Source: JALJPB01 sp963933115 (GTDB taxonomy: Bacteria; Pseudomonadota; Gammaproteobacteria; Enterobacterales; Alteromonadaceae). Taken from it: a stretch of DNA of 12,885 nucleotides. The notes beneath the pieces were generated by a model that saw only the letters and a program-made list of their open reading frames with translations, did no database searches and was not told the DNA's origin. Positions 1-6,940 of this stretch are shown one piece after another (within the stretch, counting starts at the first letter, position 1; each line of letters begins with the position of its first letter). The stretch lies in contig CAWVSL010000059.1 of NCBI GenBank assembly GCA_963933115.1, forward strand, positions 1-12,885, written 5' to 3'. The translations under genes were made by a program, and so were the position numbers.

Positions 1-65
1 AAGGCTTCATGTTCTGTGACAAGGTGATCCACCGAACTGCGTTGCTTAAGGTTTTCCCACGCCAT
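1..65 (-). CDS. 5' end of a divergent gene, product unknown (partial)
   Basis: Reading leftward from an ATG at 65-63, the minus strand is open to the window edge (21 codons), starting MAWENLKQRSSVDHLV. The mix of charged and polar residues looks like real coding sequence. A plausible ribosome binding site, TTGGAAA, lies at 78-72, six bases before the start. A candidate promoter lies at 133-106 on the same strand. I do not recognise the family from so short a piece. It would be transcribed away from the biosynthetic operon and may be an ordinary flanking gene that marks the left border of the cluster. Confidence 0.5.
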   Translation of the reverse strand, partial: MAWENLKQRSSVDHLVTEHEA

Positions 66-105
66 GATATATTTCCAACATATTGTTTTATAACATATAA
101 GTTTA

Positions 106-133
106 TTTATAAGGATTATATTTTCCACGTAAA
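106..133 (-). promoter_or_regulatory. candidate sigma70 promoter for the divergent minus-strand gene
   Basis: On the minus strand, TTTACG (133-128, four of six matches to TTGACA) and TATAAA (111-106) are separated by 16 bases. That would give a leader of roughly 35 bases before the ATG at 65. In such AT-rich DNA similar matches arise by chance, so this is only a candidate. Confidence 0.25.
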
Positions 134-150
134 CTGGTTAATTAATGTGC

Positions 151-285
151 TGCAAAGGTCTATTATAAATCGGGCGCTTAATTATTTGTAAAAAAACAGT
201 GCAGATGCTTATTTTAGAGCTAATCTTAGATAGAAACTAGAAAAAGTATGAACTATTTGAGTTTCGTGCAAAGGTCTCTAATAAA
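151..285. repeat. pair of direct repeats TGCAAAGGTCT
   Basis: TGCAAAGGTCT occurs exactly at 151-161 and 267-277. Similarity continues to the right (TATTATAAA against CTAATAAA-like sequence), giving about 16 of 19 matching positions. The copies are 116 bases apart and contain a relatively GC-rich core in an AT-rich background. They could be binding sites, remnants of a small insertion, or a recombination footprint. Nothing visible decides between these. Confidence 0.45.
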
Positions 286-569
286 AATTATTCATAAAAA
301 ATATATCCACCCTACCGAATCAAAGTAATTGATAGCGATAATTAGTAGTAATAATTGATTGGCATTAGAATTGTCACTCCACACCTAAAATCGATATTTT
401 TAATTATTAAACAATTTTCAGACAGTACAATGAACAATTTTACGTTGTATTGATAAAAAAATTTTCGATTATTTTTTACTAAAAAACAGTGTAAAAATAA
501 TACAATTGTGAGTCATCGCGGCAAGATAAATAATACTGGTAAAAATAGTGACAGATGTTAATTAATGCA

Positions 570-600
570 GCATACAAAACATTTTGCGAATGTTTTATGC
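570..600. promoter_or_regulatory. strong inverted repeat, possible operator or RNA hairpin
   Basis: AAAACATT (576-583) and AATGTTTT (589-596) form a perfect 8-bp stem around TTGCG. The stem is extended by GCAT (570-573) and ATGC (597-600) across a two-base bulge. Neither strand has a run of T after the stem, so a rho-independent terminator is unlikely. A symmetric operator about 250 bases upstream of the operon, or a leader RNA structure if transcription starts further left, fits better. Confidence 0.45.
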
Positions 601-637
601 ACTAGAATTTTATAAAATATAAATAACTTTTTATACG

Positions 638-653
638 ATGTGTTATGTCACAT
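638..653. promoter_or_regulatory. palindrome ATGTG-N6-CACAT, possible regulator site
   Basis: Perfect 5-base arms, ATGTG at 638-642 and CACAT at 649-653, are separated by six bases. The arms resemble CRP half-sites, but the TGTG to CACA spacing is shorter than the CRP consensus (TGTGA-N6-TCACA). A plain CRP site is therefore not supported. It lies just right of an AT-only inverted repeat (TATAAAA 611-617, TTTTATA 629-635). Confidence 0.3.
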
Positions 654-690
654 ACAGAGAAATTATTTTAATTTACTTTGTTTTTGGTAA

Positions 691-718
691 TTGACTTTTA
701 TTTAATAACATGTAAAAA
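691..718 (+). promoter_or_regulatory. candidate sigma70 promoter for the operon
   Basis: TTGACT (691-696) matches five of six bases of the -35 consensus. Sixteen bases later TAAAAA (713-718) is a weak -10. A start near 725 would leave a leader of about 125 bases before the ligase ATG. This has the best -35 in the region, but the -10 is poor. Confidence 0.3.
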
Positions 719-801
719 GTGTGTTAATTATATGTAATATGGGGCTTTGAAATTACCCATAGATTAATCAGTATTTGAACTTTTAACGCGAGCGCTGAAT
801 A

Positions 802-834
802 TTAATTTTAAAAAATTTGGTAAATATAATTACC
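802..834 (+). promoter_or_regulatory. consensus -10 box inside a palindrome just upstream of the operon
   Basis: A perfect TATAAT lies at 825-830, with a weak -35 (TTAATT, 802-807) 17 bases upstream. It is embedded in the inverted repeat GGTAA-ATATAA-TTACC (819-834). Transcription from here would start near 837 with a leader of only about 14 bases that includes the ribosome binding site at 838-846. A palindrome covering a -10 box suits a repressor operator. The alternative is a small hairpin in a longer leader that controls ribosome access. Confidence 0.35.
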
Positions 835-837
835 TTA

Positions 838-846
838 TGGAGGAAG
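838..846 (+). promoter_or_regulatory. strong ribosome binding site of the first operon gene
   Basis: TGGAGGAAG, ending four bases before the ATG at 851, is the best Shine-Dalgarno match in the window. It fixes the start of the ligase gene and suggests efficient initiation at the head of the operon. Confidence 0.6.
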
Positions 847-850
847 AGAT

Positions 851-2338
851 ATGCTGTTTTCATTAGCTGATTTATTTGAGAAAATAATTAACAATTATTG
901 GCAAGGCAAAATAAAATTTCATCCAAGTAATACAAGTTTCAATTCAACTTTATTACAGGAGTTCTCTAATCAGCAAACTCAATTAACAAATATTCAATTT
1001 GGCGATCGCATCTTAGTTACAGATGAGCCAACCCCAGAAACAGTCGCAAGTATTTTATGGTTATGGTCTCAAGGTGCTGTGGTTGTTCCTATTAGATTTA
1101 ACATGAAACAAAATGCGATTAACGCGATTGCCAGCAATTGTGATTCGCAGTTACTTTTTCGAAATGGTAAACCAGAATCAATTGAATTAGATAAGCCTGT
1201 TAAGCATAACGAATATCATTACACAATATTTGAGCTTAACTCCAAAAGAAAAGTGTGCGGATCTGACCTTGCTTTAATCATTTATACATCGGGCAGTACT
1301 GGTACACCTAAAGGCATTATGCTCAGTCATGCAAATGTGATCACAGCGATAAATTCAATTGGTACATACCTTGAAATCAACAAACAAGAACATATTTTAT
1401 CTTTATCACCGCTATCATTTGATTATGGGCTATATCAATTACTCTTCAGCTTAAAATTCGATTGCCAATTAACGATATTTCAAGATGATTTTCATCCCAT
1501 TAAAGTAATCAAAGCACTGAACCAAAACAATATATCATTACTACCTGTTGTCCCTGCGATGGCAAGTTCATTAAGTAAAGTGATTCAAGTATTCAAAAAT
1601 GAGCTACCTGAACTTAAAAAAATAACCAATACTGGTGGCCATTTATCTGAAAATACCATTCTAAGTTTATCCAATTTATTACCGCATACCAGCATATACG
1701 CTATGTATGGATTAACTGAATGTAAACGCGCCCTTTATTTACCCCCTAACGATAGCATTAGAAAACTAGGCTCTGTGGGTATACCAATCCCAGGATTAGA
1801 AGCCAAAATATTTAATACTGTCAATAACATGCATTTTAAAGAAGTAAATCAAGGTGAAATAGGAGAATTATTCATTCGCAGCGCCACTGTAATGCAAGGC
1901 TATTACGGTGGTTCAAATGCAGGTGCAAGCTTACATACTGGCAGTTATCGAGATGATAACTGGTTAGCAACGGGAGATCTATTTAGCCAAGATGATGAAG
2001 GTTATTTTTACTTTAAAGGTCGCAATAAAGATTTAATCAAACAAGCGGGATATTGTTTATACCCTGCTGAATTAGAAGCACACATAGAACAGTTTCCTAA
2101 TGTGCATTTAACGGCAATTATTCCCCATACCGATAGATCAGGCGATGAAATTGCTTGTCTCTATATACAGTTAAATGATAACTCATCAGCACAACAAATA
2201 GAATTTAACGATTGGTTAAAATCATCGATTGATACTTGTTACTGTCCCCGAGTAATTCGTTTTATTGAAACCATGGCGTTAACTGAAAATAGCAAAGTGG
2301 ATAAGCAACATCTTATTTCACATTTAACTAAAATTTAG
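851..2338 (+). CDS. AMP-forming acyl/aminoacyl ligase (ANL superfamily), probable ACP-loading enzyme
   Basis: This 495-residue adenylate-forming enzyme would activate a carboxylic acid with ATP and pass it to a thiol, most likely the ACP encoded at 11047. Visible motifs are the phosphate-binding loop YTSGSTGTPKG (145-155), MYGLTE (285-290), the ribose-binding TGDLF with Asp376, the hinge region FKGRNKDLIKQAGY, and TENSKVDK with the catalytic Lys482. The SFDYGLYQ segment has an Asp (191) where amino-acid-activating A-domains bind the amino group, whereas many fatty-acyl ligases have other residues there. This hints at an amino acid substrate. SFDYGL is also, from memory, typical of the exosortase-A-associated ligase family. 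Length is normal for a stand-alone enzyme with no fused carrier domain. It heads the operon with a strong ribosome binding site. The ligase call is firm; the substrate is not readable. Confidence 0.9.
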   Translation: MLFSLADLFEKIINNYWQGKIKFHPSNTSFNSTLLQEFSNQQTQLTNIQFGDRILVTDEPTPETVASILWLWSQGAVVVPIRFNMKQNAINAIASNCDSQLLFRNGKPESIELDKPVKHNEYHYTIFELNSKRKVCGSDLALIIYTSGSTGTPKGIMLSHANVITAINSIGTYLEINKQEHILSLSPLSFDYGLYQLLFSLKFDCQLTIFQDDFHPIKVIKALNQNNISLLPVVPAMASSLSKVIQVFKNELPELKKITNTGGHLSENTILSLSNLLPHTSIYAMYGLTECKRALYLPPNDSIRKLGSVGIPIPGLEAKIFNTVNNMHFKEVNQGEIGELFIRSATVMQGYYGGSNAGASLHTGSYRDDNWLATGDLFSQDDEGYFYFKGRNKDLIKQAGYCLYPAELEAHIEQFPNVHLTAIIPHTDRSGDEIACLYIQLNDNSSAQQIEFNDWLKSSIDTCYCPRVIRFIETMALTENSKVDKQHLISHLTKI

Positions 2339-2367
2339 AGCTAACCATATTGATATAGGAGTTAAAA

Positions 2368-3498
2368 ATGCAACAAATTACCACTTTACTCAATGAAAAT
2401 CAGCGCCAAATTGAGACCCCATGTTACCTATACAGTGTTAGCCAAGTAGCAGAAAACTTTGCCCAATTAAAATCAGCACTGGGCACTGAATTAATTTACT
2501 CCATGAAAGCCAATAATAATATTGATCTATTAATGCGCTCTAGTCATCACTTAACAGATGGTATTGAAATCGCATCTATCGGCGAATTAAATTTAGTTGC
2601 GGGTGGTAATAGCGAAAAATACATTAATAACCCATCGGCAGATAAAAAGTTTTTACGCGCTGCCGTCGCATCACGCTCCACCATAATCATAGATAATTTA
2701 ACCCAGTTAACGTCATTAATTGAATTTATCGGCAAACGCCCGTTAAAACCTATTTTGCTACGCTTAAATCCTTGTGTTTTAAAACAGTTTAATCCAGCCA
2801 TAAAAAAAATAAGAGCAGATCAATTTGGTATGGATTGGGACACAGCCTGCCAAGCAATTGAACTCTGTACAGCACATAATATCCTCCTATCAGGCTTTCA
2901 TTTGTTTAACGGCTCATATCAATTTACGAGTAATGCTGTTGAAACCGCAATAGCCGCGAAATCAATCATTGAAGCAATTGAAGAACGCTACCCGCATCCT
3001 TTAAGTTTTGTCAACTTAGGCGGTGGGTTTAGCGAAAATTGGCAACAAAGTGATTTTGACTTTGTGGCTTATGGAGACATATTAGCCAGTTTTCAAAAAC
3101 ACATCATTTTAGCACACGAAACAGGTCGTGGACTCATGGCATCTGCAGGTTATTTTGCTACCCGGGTGCGCTATTTAAAAAATATAGAACAGCAGCTGTA
3201 TGCAATATGTGATGGTGGCATAAATCAAAACTTCTTATTAGCGCAAACAGAAAACAGTTTCAGAAAATTCAAAACCCCAATGCTTTGGAGCCCTACCCCA
3301 CAGACAGATAAACAAAATTGTATTTATGTAGGTAGCTCTTGTAGTAAAGATGATGTGATTGGCAAACAAGATGCACATCAAAATAGTCCACAAGTAGGTG
3401 ATATATGTATTTATGATAATTGTGGTGCTTATAACGCCAGCTATACACTTTCTCCTTTCTTAAAGCTACCTAGTGCTAAAACTTACATCATTGAATAA
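2368..3498 (+). CDS. PLP-dependent decarboxylase, fold type III (Orn/DAP/Arg decarboxylase superfamily)
   Basis: The 376-residue protein has the alanine-racemase-like barrel and C-terminal sheet domain of fold-III decarboxylases. Lys47 in YSMKAN should carry the PLP. GFHLFNGS is the usual barrel histidine region, NLGGGF (216-221) binds the phosphate, and HETGR contains Glu251. SSC (Cys325) is the dimer-partner active-site cysteine, followed by the CGAY motif (352-355). These features resemble the exosortase-A-associated decarboxylases and the carrier-dependent enzymes BtrK and VinO, which decarboxylate an aminoacyl group held on an ACP, more than free-amino-acid ornithine or lysine decarboxylases. 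It sits 29 bases after the ligase with its own AGGAG site. Decarboxylation of an aminoacyl-ACP is my inference. A free amino acid substrate remains possible. Confidence 0.88.
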   Translation: MQQITTLLNENQRQIETPCYLYSVSQVAENFAQLKSALGTELIYSMKANNNIDLLMRSSHHLTDGIEIASIGELNLVAGGNSEKYINNPSADKKFLRAAVASRSTIIIDNLTQLTSLIEFIGKRPLKPILLRLNPCVLKQFNPAIKKIRADQFGMDWDTACQAIELCTAHNILLSGFHLFNGSYQFTSNAVETAIAAKSIIEAIEERYPHPLSFVNLGGGFSENWQQSDFDFVAYGDILASFQKHIILAHETGRGLMASAGYFATRVRYLKNIEQQLYAICDGGINQNFLLAQTENSFRKFKTPMLWSPTPQTDKQNCIYVGSSCSKDDVIGKQDAHQNSPQVGDICIYDNCGAYNASYTLSPFLKLPSAKTYIIE

Positions 3499-3506
3499 GG
3501 CTACCT

Positions 3507-4550
3507 ATGAACGATTTAAAAACAATTTTTTCCAGCTTCATTACAGACTATTTAAATGCGCATCAAACTTTACCTGTAAAGTTTGATGAAATTATCGCAA
3601 ATTCAGTTTTTAATTTATTAGATTCTGAAATTTTAATTGAAGATAACTTTTCAGCCAAACCAGCCTTGGTTGAACCAAAAGTCAGTCAAGAATTACCAAG
3701 CTTTGAGCAGACTTATATGATTGATCAATTGACAGATCAAGTTAAATTAACAGGGTTTGGAGAACATTTTCATCAAATTATTGGGTTGTTTGGTTCAATT
3801 ATGCTGCAAATGACAGCAACAGAAGACCAGCAGCAACAAGTTAATGATTGGCTTGACCAAGGGTATTTTGGTCACTTCTTAATGACAGATGCTGGTGGTC
3901 CATCATTAAAAAGCTGGGAAACAATTTTAGATACTACAGAAGGTCAATGGCAACTCAGCATTGATAAAAAATGGGGTATTGAAGCACACCAACTTGGTTT
4001 TCTAATGTTAGTTGTTCGCCAACCAGGGAAACCATTTCCTTTAACTTTTTTAGTTGCGCCCGAGCAAGCAAAAACACTCACCCAAACTAAAGTCGGTGCT
4101 GCTTACTTAGATAACGCAGTGCAACTAGGTAACGTAACTGGCAAGTTAAATGTTAATGCGTCGCAGCAACTTAAGCTTGGCGGACTAAGTAGCGTAAACC
4201 GATTTTTAACATTAGTGAGACCGCGCTTTGTTAAAGCCTTAATGAATCATTTATTATGGTTAGCTGATAATAAACGCCTAATTTTAGATGCTCAATTAAG
4301 TGAAAACATTAGTTATTTACAAAATGTTGCTGATAGCTGCTTAGCTCAAAATAAATTCTCTATACATTCAGTTGATCAAGTACTTGCTTTGAAATTTGCT
4401 TCCAACGAATTGTTATTAAATACAGTTTCAGAAGGAAAAGTAGCTAATTTTACTGATCAAAGAGATCTACTCGGCTTCACCAAAATGGAAGGAAGTTCTT
4501 ATCGTTGTTTTCTTGAGATCTACTCAAAGAAGAAAAGGTTAAGAAAATGA
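3507..4550 (+). CDS. short acyl-CoA-dehydrogenase-like flavoprotein
   Basis: The 347-residue product follows the acyl-CoA dehydrogenase plan. A helical N-terminal part runs to about residue 115. The middle beta domain has MTDAGGPSLKSWET (126-139) at the place of the usual TEPxAGSD motif, then a DKKWGI segment. The C-terminal helical bundle contains RPRFVKALMN and ends with RDLLGFTKMEG. Glu328 in MEG could be the catalytic base normally found in this C-terminal position. The family is usually about 380 residues, so this is short and diverged, and the flavin-binding motifs are blurred. In pyrrole clusters a related enzyme (PltE, Bmp3) oxidises an aminoacyl group on a carrier protein. An analogous oxidation here is inferred from the neighbouring ligase, ACP and halogenase. 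It ends in an ATGA overlap with the next gene. Confidence 0.7.
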   Translation: MNDLKTIFSSFITDYLNAHQTLPVKFDEIIANSVFNLLDSEILIEDNFSAKPALVEPKVSQELPSFEQTYMIDQLTDQVKLTGFGEHFHQIIGLFGSIMLQMTATEDQQQQVNDWLDQGYFGHFLMTDAGGPSLKSWETILDTTEGQWQLSIDKKWGIEAHQLGFLMLVVRQPGKPFPLTFLVAPEQAKTLTQTKVGAAYLDNAVQLGNVTGKLNVNASQQLKLGGLSSVNRFLTLVRPRFVKALMNHLLWLADNKRLILDAQLSENISYLQNVADSCLAQNKFSIHSVDQVLALKFASNELLLNTVSEGKVANFTDQRDLLGFTKMEGSSYRCFLEIYSKKKRLRK

Positions 4551-5404
4551 GTGTATTAACAGTTAAAGCAATCGCTTTTCAACCGTTAAAACAACGGCTA
4601 TTTGATCAAACACAAAGTAGCGAAGTATGCTTTGAATGGTTAACTCATTTATTAGCCGAGCAAACAAAGCAAGTTACCGCAACGCTAACACCTACTGAGC
4701 AAATAAAAATTAAACGCCATTTTTTATGTTCAACCATGATAGATCTCCCTTTTACTACTGGAGATATTAGCTGGCCTCAAGTAGTGAATATGTTAGCAAA
4801 ACAAGGTGATAATCAAGCGGATTCTTTTATCAATGCTTATGAGTGTGCTTCGTGGGGATTTTCATTAAGGCATTATTTACAACATGATAAACAGATTTCA
4901 CCACGCTTATTATTAGTCAGTATTATAGACGCTAATATTTTTGATCTTGAGTTTTGGCGTTATAACGAAAATTGGCATGAATCTGGTTTTGGTATTACCA
5001 GTGTTTTGATCGAGATTGATGGCTCAATAACCGATGAACTGATTACTCAATCTGCAACTACTCACAACTCCATGGCTGAATTTGCAACAGTGGTGAGGCG
5101 TCATGCCAGTACTAAAAGCGATATCACCTTAGCGATGCCATTTTTTCCTGAGCATATTCAGCAGATGTTTGATAAGTTATTAATAAGTCAAACTCGTCTC
5201 CCTGATTTACATCAAGATTGGGGTCATTGTTTTGGTGCTGATCCTTGGTTATCAATTTTAAATCACTGTAGTGAACAACCAGTCATTAAAGAGCAACAAT
5301 ACCTTGCTTGCTCACTCGCTTTAAATGGCTATTTTTCCATGGCACAAGTCAAAGTGACCCCTCAAACTCAATTTATATTACAAGGAGTGAAAGGTCATGA
5401 GTAA
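4547..5404 (+). CDS. FabH-like (KAS III/thiolase-fold) protein with altered active site, 285 residues
   Basis: I identify this as a thiolase-fold condensing-enzyme relative from its layout. INAYECASWGFSLRHYL places Cys100 at the usual nucleophile turn. DWGHCFGADPWLSIL (from about 224) aligns by eye with the GNTSAAS segment of FabH. The C-terminal LACSLALNGYFSMAQVKV matches the closing strand pair of the fold. Where FabH has its catalytic His (VPHQAN), this protein reads MPFFPE (Phe199), and His227 stands where FabH has the catalytic Asn. It is shorter than typical FabH (about 317). It may catalyse acyl transfer or condensation with a rearranged active site, or be a structural partner of the second FabH-like protein at 5909. 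The assignment rests on motif alignment only. Confidence 0.5.
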   Translation: MSVLTVKAIAFQPLKQRLFDQTQSSEVCFEWLTHLLAEQTKQVTATLTPTEQIKIKRHFLCSTMIDLPFTTGDISWPQVVNMLAKQGDNQADSFINAYECASWGFSLRHYLQHDKQISPRLLLVSIIDANIFDLEFWRYNENWHESGFGITSVLIEIDGSITDELITQSATTHNSMAEFATVVRRHASTKSDITLAMPFFPEHIQQMFDKLLISQTRLPDLHQDWGHCFGADPWLSILNHCSEQPVIKEQQYLACSLALNGYFSMAQVKVTPQTQFILQGVKGHE

Positions 5405-5909
5405 TCTTGTATTAAAACATGCTTTTTTAGGTCATCTTTTAAAGATACCTTTTCCCAACAAACCATCAGCGGCATTGGCTAGGTTTATGCCTTTAACAAA
5501 TGACAATGATTATAACGTGTTTACTAACTTACCTTGCTCTAAAGCACCTGTTTTAATCAACTTTATTGAGCATTATCAAATATTAAACGAGTTAGTTTTA
5601 TTTGCGAATGAACTTTGGCAACAAGAATTGACTATTCTAATACGCATTTCAATGCCCGGCGGCATGCGACTACCCGCCTCTTTACTCGCATCTAACGTTT
5701 TATTAATGCAAGACATACAACCTGAAGTTAAAAAACTATCTGGTGAGGTAACTCACTTACTCACCATAGATGACAACTTTATTCGCTATCATTTAGAGCA
5801 AGGTAACAATCAAATCTCAATTAACTTACACAGTGTCAATAAAAATCAACAAGCAACTTTCTCTAAATTTATAGCAAAACTTGAACACTATAATATTGGG
5901 GCTAAATAA
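5397..5909 (+). CDS. hypothetical protein, 170 residues, family not recognised
   Basis: Its start overlaps the preceding gene (8 bases) and its stop overlaps the next start (TAATG), so it is surely translated as part of the operon, with GGAG about ten bases upstream. The sequence is mixed alpha/beta, soluble, and without signal peptide, membrane segment or repeats. Features worth noting are a Pro-rich N-terminal stretch (LKIPFPNKPSAALARFMP), a SMPGGMRLP segment (85-93) and an amphipathic C-terminal helix. Lying between two FabH-like genes, it could be a subunit or partner of those proteins. No function can be given from the sequence. Confidence 0.75.
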   Translation: MSNLVLKHAFLGHLLKIPFPNKPSAALARFMPLTNDNDYNVFTNLPCSKAPVLINFIEHYQILNELVLFANELWQQELTILIRISMPGGMRLPASLLASNVLLMQDIQPEVKKLSGEVTHLLTIDDNFIRYHLEQGNNQISINLHSVNKNQQATFSKFIAKLEHYNIGAK

Positions 5910-6940
5910 TGCAAAATATTGTTAAACCTCAAATGATATTGTCACAATTTTGGGCTGAAAAAGTAGACTCGGTCACACATGGGTTAACACAATTGCATGC
6001 AAAAATCACTGAAATCAAGATAAAGCCTGAACAAATTATTTTTATCAGTGCAGGTGAGGTAAAACCTTTATTAAACCCCCAAATATTTGCCTTTTGCGAA
6101 ACTATTAATAACACTTTTCAATGTGAAATTGATTTTGTCAGTGCTGCATGTGCCAGTTTACACGCCAGTATATTTCACTTTAATCAAAGTGATGCCAATA
6201 AATGCTTAGTGATATTATTAGAATTAGACCAAGAATTACAACAAGGTTGTTTAAATGCTCTAGGTGTCGGTAATACAGAAAATCAAGATGGTTTAACCGT
6301 AAATAATTGCGTCGGCTATTGTCTATTAGAAAAAAGATCAGCTCTAGCCCAAGATATAATCATTGAGCAATGCCAAATTTTCTCCCAACCTGCTGGCATA
6401 CTAGGTATGCCAAAATTACTAAACCAATTGGTAGCCCATATTGAAACAGTAATTGCACACGGCGTATTTGTATCGTTTGATATTAGCTCCTTATGGGGAG
6501 AAAAACTCAAAGCTGCATTAACACATAGGTTAAAACAATTTAAAACACCGACCAACTGGTTATCAAGTATTGAAACTGACCATCAACATTATTTGAGCTT
6601 AAAACCCATTCTAGAATTACAAAACTATCGTCATCAGCTCAATAACAAACCTTTCATCATCCTAACTTTAGGGGGCGGTGGCCGTGTTGGTAGCCTTCAA
6701 CTTACGATGAATACACTCAGTCAAACTCATATAAAAGAAGCATCGTTTAATGGGTTTAGCCTAACAGAAGATCACGCTTTATATCAACAATCACTTAATG
6801 TTAAAACGCATTCGATACAGGCTTATCATGCAATTGTTAAAGCCACATTGAAATACCCTCAGTTACAATATCGCGGCATAAACAATCATTACTTTCAATG
6901 GTCTCTCAATTTAATTAATCAATCTGGAGTGAAAACATGA
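5909..6940 (+). CDS. FabH-like (KAS III/thiolase-fold) protein, second copy, 343 residues
   Basis: The N-terminal half fits a beta-ketoacyl synthase III. FVSAACASLHASIFHF carries Cys81 at the nucleophile turn, followed by a CLVILLELD strand and a GLTVNNCVGYCLLEKR segment matching the GDGAGAAVL region. Near the C-terminus ILTLGGGGRVGSLQLT (GGGG from 255) matches the glycine-rich closing turn of FabH (AFGGGFTWGS). As in the gene at 4547, the VPHQAN motif with the catalytic His is replaced (VSFD, Phe190). The Asn region is replaced by DHQHYLSL, with His225 and His227. A condensation or acyl-transfer role on the ACP-bound substrate is likely but unproven. It overlaps its neighbours by one base upstream and four downstream. 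Confidence 0.55.
   Translation: MQNIVKPQMILSQFWAEKVDSVTHGLTQLHAKITEIKIKPEQIIFISAGEVKPLLNPQIFAFCETINNTFQCEIDFVSAACASLHASIFHFNQSDANKCLVILLELDQELQQGCLNALGVGNTENQDGLTVNNCVGYCLLEKRSALAQDIIIEQCQIFSQPAGILGMPKLLNQLVAHIETVIAHGVFVSFDISSLWGEKLKAALTHRLKQFKTPTNWLSSIETDHQHYLSLKPILELQNYRHQLNNKPFIILTLGGGGRVGSLQLTMNTLSQTHIKEASFNGFSLTEDHALYQQSLNVKTHSIQAYHAIVKATLKYPQLQYRGINNHYFQWSLNLINQSGVKT

Larger units (their letters stand above)
66..850. other. long AT-rich intergenic region between divergent genes
   Basis: This stretch of about 785 bases has no convincing gene on either strand; the only open frame of note (60 codons, plus strand, 9-191) lacks protein-like composition. It holds a candidate promoter for the minus-strand gene (133-106), two imperfect copies of a 19-base repeat (151 and 267), two copies of AAAAAACAGTG (191-201 and 481-491), a strong hairpin-capable inverted repeat (570-600), an ATGTG/CACAT palindrome (638-653) and candidate promoter elements near 691-718 and 825-830. 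I saw no tRNA, riboswitch or CRISPR structure. Its length suggests complex regulation of the operon, or a decayed or inserted segment. Confidence 0.6.

Noticed and set aside
9..191. 60-codon plus-strand open frame in the upstream region
   Set aside because: It has no good ribosome binding site, is rich in Phe, Tyr and Ile as expected from translated AT-rich DNA, and overlaps the more convincing minus-strand gene start and its promoter region.
329..342. FNR-like box starting TTGATAGCG near 329
   Set aside because: The left half-site matches TTGAT, but the right half (ATAAT against ATCAA) is poor, and such matches are frequent in AT-rich DNA.
570..600. Rho-independent terminator
   Set aside because: There is a good stem, but no run of T follows it on either strand.
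638..653. CRP binding site
   Set aside because: The arms contain TGTG and CACA, but the spacing is shorter than in the TGTGA-N6-TCACA consensus, so I list it only as an unassigned palindrome.
2547..2801. 84-codon minus-strand open frame inside the decarboxylase gene
   Set aside because: It is antisense to a gene with clear catalytic motifs, and its composition mirrors the complementary coding strand.
851..3498. A simple polyamine or lysine-type decarboxylation pathway
   Set aside because: The adjacent ligase, dedicated ACP and halogenase-like enzyme fit carrier-bound chemistry better, and the decarboxylase motifs look closer to the carrier-dependent group.
5929..6555. Two minus-strand open frames (5929-6114 and 6316-6555) inside the second FabH-like gene
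   Set aside because: Both are antisense shadows without start signals or recognisable protein features.
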